From: Diphasiastrum complanatum
Lineage: Eukaryota > Streptophyta > Lycopodiopsida > Lycopodiales > Lycopodiaceae
Direction of reading: 5' to 3'
Assembly (NCBI GenBank): GCA_029204225.1
Contig: CM055099.1
Location: 59,122,982 to 59,186,981, forward strand
DNA length: 64,000 nucleotides
Position numbers and translations under genes: made by a program. The notes under the pieces are model-generated. The model was not told the origin of the DNA. It saw only the letters and a list, made by a program, of their open reading frames with translations, and did no database searches. The first letter of the stretch is position 1, and each line of letters opens with the position of its first letter. Below, one piece after another: positions 60,359 to 64,000 of this stretch.

Positions 60359-61016
60359 TGTGAAAAAAGTGGATCTTGAATGGATCCAAACTCCCAAAAT
60401 ACTTGGCTAAGATCTTTGCACAACAAGCTACAAAAGCTAGAAATGGCAAAGCATCCTAATGCTATCTTTGATACACATGAACTTGACAAAGCATTCAAGA
60501 GACAAAAGAAACTAATAAAAGGTATTGATGGCAGCCAAAAACAACAACATACCAGCCCTACAACAGCAGCCTACCACTTTTGGAAACCTCTTAAGATCAT
60601 ACACAAAAGCTTGAAGACAATACACAAAGCAATGTTCTCAATGGAGGAAGAAACTGTGACAATGATCTATTGATCTCTCTCAACAATACAAAAAGTTTCT
60701 CCAACCTGTTCTCCACGAATTTCAGCCTAATATAGGTGAGAGAGATGACTCTCTTTCTCCTCTCTCTAGAACTTAGGACCCAAATTTAGGACACCAGTAG
60801 CCTAAAATAGCCAATTTTGGCCTATATGTCCAAATAACATGATTTTGGTGTCATTTCGAAGGTCCTGAATTTTGAGACTTCTTCAACATGAAATATATTC
60901 TAAAATGAAAGTATCTAGGTTTTTTTTCACACGTGTGAAATGCTAGATCCAACACTATGTACAAAAACTGCCAATTTAGGCCTCAAACTAGCTAGGAAAT
61001 GTGGACAATTTTCACA
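60359..61016 (-). repeat. 3' LTR of the unusual copia-derived family (copy 2)
   Basis: 658 bp; on the minus strand it starts TGTGAAAATTGTCC and ends CACTTTTTTCACA, with TG..CA ends. The closing GGATCCATTC..TCCACTTTTTTCACA resembles the end of the nested element's LTR (GGATCCACTC..TTTTTCCACA). A TATA-like CCTATATTAGG lies near 60730. Confidence 0.75.
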
Positions 61017-61031
61017 CTCTCTCTTCATCTT
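61017..61031 (-). other. Polypurine tract
   Basis: The minus strand reads AAGATGAAGAGAGAG directly before the LTR start. Confidence 0.8.
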
Positions 61032-61398
61032 AACTTGCTAGTTTCACAACACTACTTTGCTCCAACCTAAGAATGATCTCCATCATCATGATAGATCTCT
61101 TCTCAGGTGTTCTAATATGTACAATATGAAGTACAACATAATTGATATAGATAATAGTGTCCATATAGGATGCTTCACTATTTCTTACATCAATTTTACA
61201 TAGAATGGTGAACATGATACATGTAAAAGAAATAGAATCATAATGAAAGGATTCCTCCATGTATCCACCTGTGAATTCTCTGTAAAACAGCAGCAAACAA
61301 GTTGTAAGTGAAAGTAACTAGCAAGTGTTTGCATGCCTCCTCCACATTCCACTATGCCCATAGTGAATGAACCATGTATCTCCATGAATGAACCTCCA
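61032..61398 (-). pseudogene. 3' block conserved among three elements
   Basis: In broken frames the minus strand gives GGSFMEIHGSFTMGIVECGG, then LCKIDVRNSEASYMDTIIYI, then EKRSIMMMEIILRLEQSSVV. It parallels the 54.7-55.07 kb copy residue by residue in places, and about 60 bp also match the nested element near 30140-30200. Confidence 0.65.
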
Positions 61399-63144
61399 TC
61401 ACCACCTTGTCTTTGTGGATCTCCAATACATGAAAGACCTTGAATGAATGAATGCCAAAGTGATGTGTTCTCTGTTCCATTTGAATGAGCAAAATCTGAA
61501 CTTGAAATATTTGAAGTATCTCCACAAGATTTGCATACACCTTGATCCTACATTGTCAACAATTTGCCGATTTGCCAATACTAGGATGCTAGATCTTGGA
61601 CTTTGCTCAAAAGTAAATATATTGAACACTTCAATATCTTTCAATATTTGAATGAATGCATGTACTTGATCATAAAAACCAGCAATGATAACTATTCCAT
61701 CTCCAAGATCCAAAGGATGCAAAACTATGGAACTAGTTTCATTGAATTTTGACAATTCCAACACATTGACATGACAATGTTCGTACATGAGATTAAACAA
61801 GTAAGGTAGAGTAAAAGGACACTTCCTTGCTGCTCCAAGAACCTTACTTGAACCTTCAAGAACCTGTAAAAATATATCCAAAATGCTTTGCCCATGTGGC
61901 TCCTCTTTGATGCTTTTGACTAGCTTCCAATTGCTACTTGCCTCTTGGTGTTGATGAAGCAATTCAAGATCAACATCTTGATCTTCCAACAAAACATCAA
62001 GGACTTTGCATTTATAAACATCTTCAGATCTAAACCTCTGAAGATACTCCCTCTCAAACACATGATTAACATCCCACAAGATCTCATCATTTCTTGATTT
62101 CAACTTTTCGCTATAGTTAGTGAAAACAACATCACCATCATAAACCAAAAAATATATTTCTACAATTCTATCCAACATGAAGTAGAGTAGATGAAATTGA
62201 GTATTAAACCTAATCAAACCAGCCCATTTGAGTTCAAACCAAACCTCAATGAGCTCACCAATGAGATCTTCCTTGCCTTGAAGAAATTGCCACTTGAGTT
62301 TCTCCATGTAGTCTTCTTCATCCAACCTTTTGCCATCTTGATCATGCATGAACACTCCACCACAATTACAGCATCCTTTGAGTTGATGAAGAAATTTAAG
62401 ATCCATGCCTTGGATCTTCTCAAGAGTCACTCTTCCTTTGCCCTTTCCTTCACAAGACTCCCTCTTAATGATCACATCACAAAAGTTAGCAATCTCCCTC
62501 TTGATAGTTGCATCATAAGAAATGGAAGAATCTCGAACATTAGAAGCCATGAAAAGAACACATAGTACCTTCAGCATAAGAATGATTGAAGTACTTTCTC
62601 TTGTCAAGCCTGGACTTCTAATCTGTGATATAGGTAATGATAATGAACCCTCACTATCATTCACAAAAGCATCATTCAAGGTACATCCTACTTCGAACAC
62701 TTCACATTCATCTCTCTCTTTTGACTTGAGATCTTCCTCACCAAGTCTCATGATAGAACCCTTTGATCTGCTTTCTTTATGACTACATGTGACACCACTT
62801 GTTGCACAAATGACTTTCTTGGACTCGTCACATAAAGATGCAAAAGAACCTTTTTCTTCAAACATGCTCAAAGCACCATCTTTTTCCAAATGAGTAAATA
62901 AGTCATTAGCAACAACCATTTCCAAAGACAAGTTTTCATCACCTTTATTGATGAAGTTAGCTCTCTTCTTACCTTTTCCATTTTTGCACTTGCCATGTAG
63001 TTCCATTGAAGAGCCACCAAGACTTGAAAATCTATGAGTAGAAGAGTTCAAACATGATACTAATTTAGCACCACATGACTCCATTTGACTAGTAGGTAGC
63101 ACTAGTCCATCTTCAAGATCCAATGGATCCAAAACATTGATCAT
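61399..63144 (-). CDS. 581-codon open frame of unknown function in a copia-derived element
   Basis: The frame is unbroken for 581 codons in a region where most frames are full of stops. It opens MINVLDPLDLEDGLVLPTSQ. There is a Lys/Gly-rich stretch at 51-61, an acidic/charged part around 100-150, a Cys cluster GCCNC near 257-261, EDYMEKLKWQFLQGKEDL near 277-294, a hydrophobic aromatic part (IRFNTQFHLLYFMLDRIVE) near 311-329, and the domain shared with the 54.3-kb copy at 387-480. VLHPLDLGDGIVI near 474-486 repeats the N-terminal VLDPLDLEDGLVL, so a module seems duplicated. It lies directly downstream of the protease in the same frame, separated by one TAA. No catalytic motif of integrase, RT or RNase H is present. 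I do not recognise the family. Confidence 0.6.
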   Translation of the reverse strand: MINVLDPLDLEDGLVLPTSQMESCGAKLVSCLNSSTHRFSSLGGSSMELHGKCKNGKGKKRANFINKGDENLSLEMVVANDLFTHLEKDGALSMFEEKGSFASLCDESKKVICATSGVTCSHKESRSKGSIMRLGEEDLKSKERDECEVFEVGCTLNDAFVNDSEGSLSLPISQIRSPGLTRESTSIILMLKVLCVLFMASNVRDSSISYDATIKREIANFCDVIIKRESCEGKGKGRVTLEKIQGMDLKFLHQLKGCCNCGGVFMHDQDGKRLDEEDYMEKLKWQFLQGKEDLIGELIEVWFELKWAGLIRFNTQFHLLYFMLDRIVEIYFLVYDGDVVFTNYSEKLKSRNDEILWDVNHVFEREYLQRFRSEDVYKCKVLDVLLEDQDVDLELLHQHQEASSNWKLVKSIKEEPHGQSILDIFLQVLEGSSKVLGAARKCPFTLPYLFNLMYEHCHVNVLELSKFNETSSIVLHPLDLGDGIVIIAGFYDQVHAFIQILKDIEVFNIFTFEQSPRSSILVLANRQIVDNVGSRCMQILWRYFKYFKFRFCSFKWNREHITLAFIHSRSFMYWRSTKTRW

Positions 63145-63159
63145 AGATTCACCAAATGT

Positions 63160-63702
63160 TTACAAGTTAGCACAACAATAACTATCTCCAAGAAGCTCAT
63201 TAGATCTCAACCTAGATCTAGCATAAGGAAGCCCTTTAGACTTTGCATAAGATATATCAATCTTATTGATGCTAAGAATTGACTTTTGAAAGTTGAGAGA
63301 ACCACCAACATCCATTTCATTCCTCTTGTTAGACATAACAAATGCATCAAGCTTGTAAAGTCTACCTTGTCTATTGCCCCTGGCAATCAAGACATCTCCC
63401 TTAGTAATGAAGCAAACATCCCCAACAAACTTTGTCTTGTACCCTTTCTTTAACATTTGACCAACACTTAGCAAATTCCTTGAAAGTGAAGGAATGTAAA
63501 GAACATCGTCAAGCCTTGCATTTCTATTAGTAGAAAGACAAATAGGAATTGAGCCAATACCTTTGATCATACACTCACCACCATTTGGCATGTGAACCAC
63601 TTTCTTGGTTCCAACATAAGAGATCAAAGAAGTAAAGAACTCCTTGTGACTAGTCATGTGTGAACTAGATCCACTATCTATCCACCATGAATCCTTGTGT
63701 TA
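63160..63702 (-). CDS. Copia-type aspartic protease of the unusual family (copy 2), 5' truncated
   Basis: From about 63702 it reads DSWWIDSGSSSHMTSHKEFF, with an intact Asp-Ser-Gly active site, then GECMIKGIGSIPICLSTNRN, LDDVLYIPSLSRNLLSVGQM and ARGNRQGRLYKLDAF. It then departs from normal copia order: instead of a pre-integrase zinc finger it continues SINKIDISYAKSKGLPYARS to a TAA at 63162-63160. The retropepsin would normally cut the polyprotein. Gag is missing because another element begins at about 63698. Confidence 0.8.
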
Positions 63703-64000
63703 GCCAATTCTCTAGTGTCGAGCCAAGCTGAAGACATAAGTTATCTCTCACCCATGACCGAGGAGGTCTCAGAAGGAAGAGAGTAGAAGAAGCTGAGAGC
63801 CGAGCATGAGAGCCAAGGAAATACTAGCTAGGAAGATAGTGATTAACTATGTGAGCCTACATGGTGTATCCCAAAGAAAGAATGACCATGTAGGAGCTAG
63901 TAACATTTTCTTGAATAGTTGTAATAAATGTAGACCCCCCTTAAAATAGTAAGAGTGAGCCACCTTTTGATGGTGACCTCTAGTGGAAGGGCAAATTCCA
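63698..64000 (+). mobile_element. Possible LTR start running off the window
   Basis: TGTTAGCCAATTCTC begins exactly where the protease coding sequence stops. The following sequence is unrelated to the protease element and carries no gene. Its other end is outside the window, so this is inferred from the breakpoint. Confidence 0.35.

Noticed and set aside
62191-62782. Plus-strand open frames opposite the 581-codon ORF
   Set aside because: Shorter, without conserved segments in the 54-kb copy; best explained as shadows of the minus-strand frame.

Overview
The window is nuclear DNA from a land plant. One split host gene is visible, with GT..AG introns and a plastid transit peptide; almost everything else is nested LTR retrotransposon debris with tRNA-iMet primer sites, plus CT microsatellites. 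The species cannot be named from this sequence. The long transposon-filled introns suggest a plant with a fairly large, repeat-rich genome.

1-15.6 kb: a minus-strand gene for a plastid-targeted MraY (phospho-N-acetylmuramoyl-pentapeptide transferase, peptidoglycan lipid I synthesis). I assembled eight coding exons (15588-15325, 8455-8312, 6904-6744, 6448-5995, 5842-5778, 5598-5405, 1169-961, 752-570). Their phases all fit and give 557 codons plus stop. A ninth exon (12569-12462) is possible. The introns hold a Ty3/gypsy pol relic (1.75-3.3 kb), a Ty1/copia LTR with primer site and gag start (3.7-4.5 kb) and an older gypsy relic (10.8-11.6 kb). 15.6-19.0 kb is featureless upstream DNA.

19-35 kb: a minisatellite (19.0-19.6 kb); a complete but dead copia element with both LTRs (19.6-23.8 kb) that carries a three-unit 80-bp array in its leader; a gypsy gag (24.1-25.6 kb); an unrecognised coiled-coil coding relic on the opposite strand (25.9-27.2 kb); and a minus-strand copia (27.2-33.9 kb) split by a young element of about 3.6 kb without full coding capacity (28839-32455). 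A second copia RT/RNase H relic is fused in frame to another copy of the three-unit array (34.0-34.8 kb).

35.7-44.7 kb: a minus-strand chromodomain gypsy element with a 5-bp target duplication (GGGAC) and an almost non-coding interior, then a 110-bp perfect palindrome, a gypsy gag joined to an integrase end, and a copia RT/RNase H piece.

44.7-64 kb: another copia element of the same LTR family as the one in the MraY intron, LTR-like segments, and two relatives of an unusual copia-derived family. One (about 50.6-55.1 kb, plus strand, rearranged) has protease, integrase and an unknown carboxy-terminal domain. The other (60.4-63.7 kb, minus strand) has an LTR, protease and a 581-codon open frame of unknown function that occupies the place where integrase and reverse transcriptase should be. 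This family is the best candidate here for something undescribed. A second block of the 19-kb minisatellite lies at 55.2-56.2 kb, followed by long CT arrays, an unclassified transposon-like ORF and the start of a gypsy gag.
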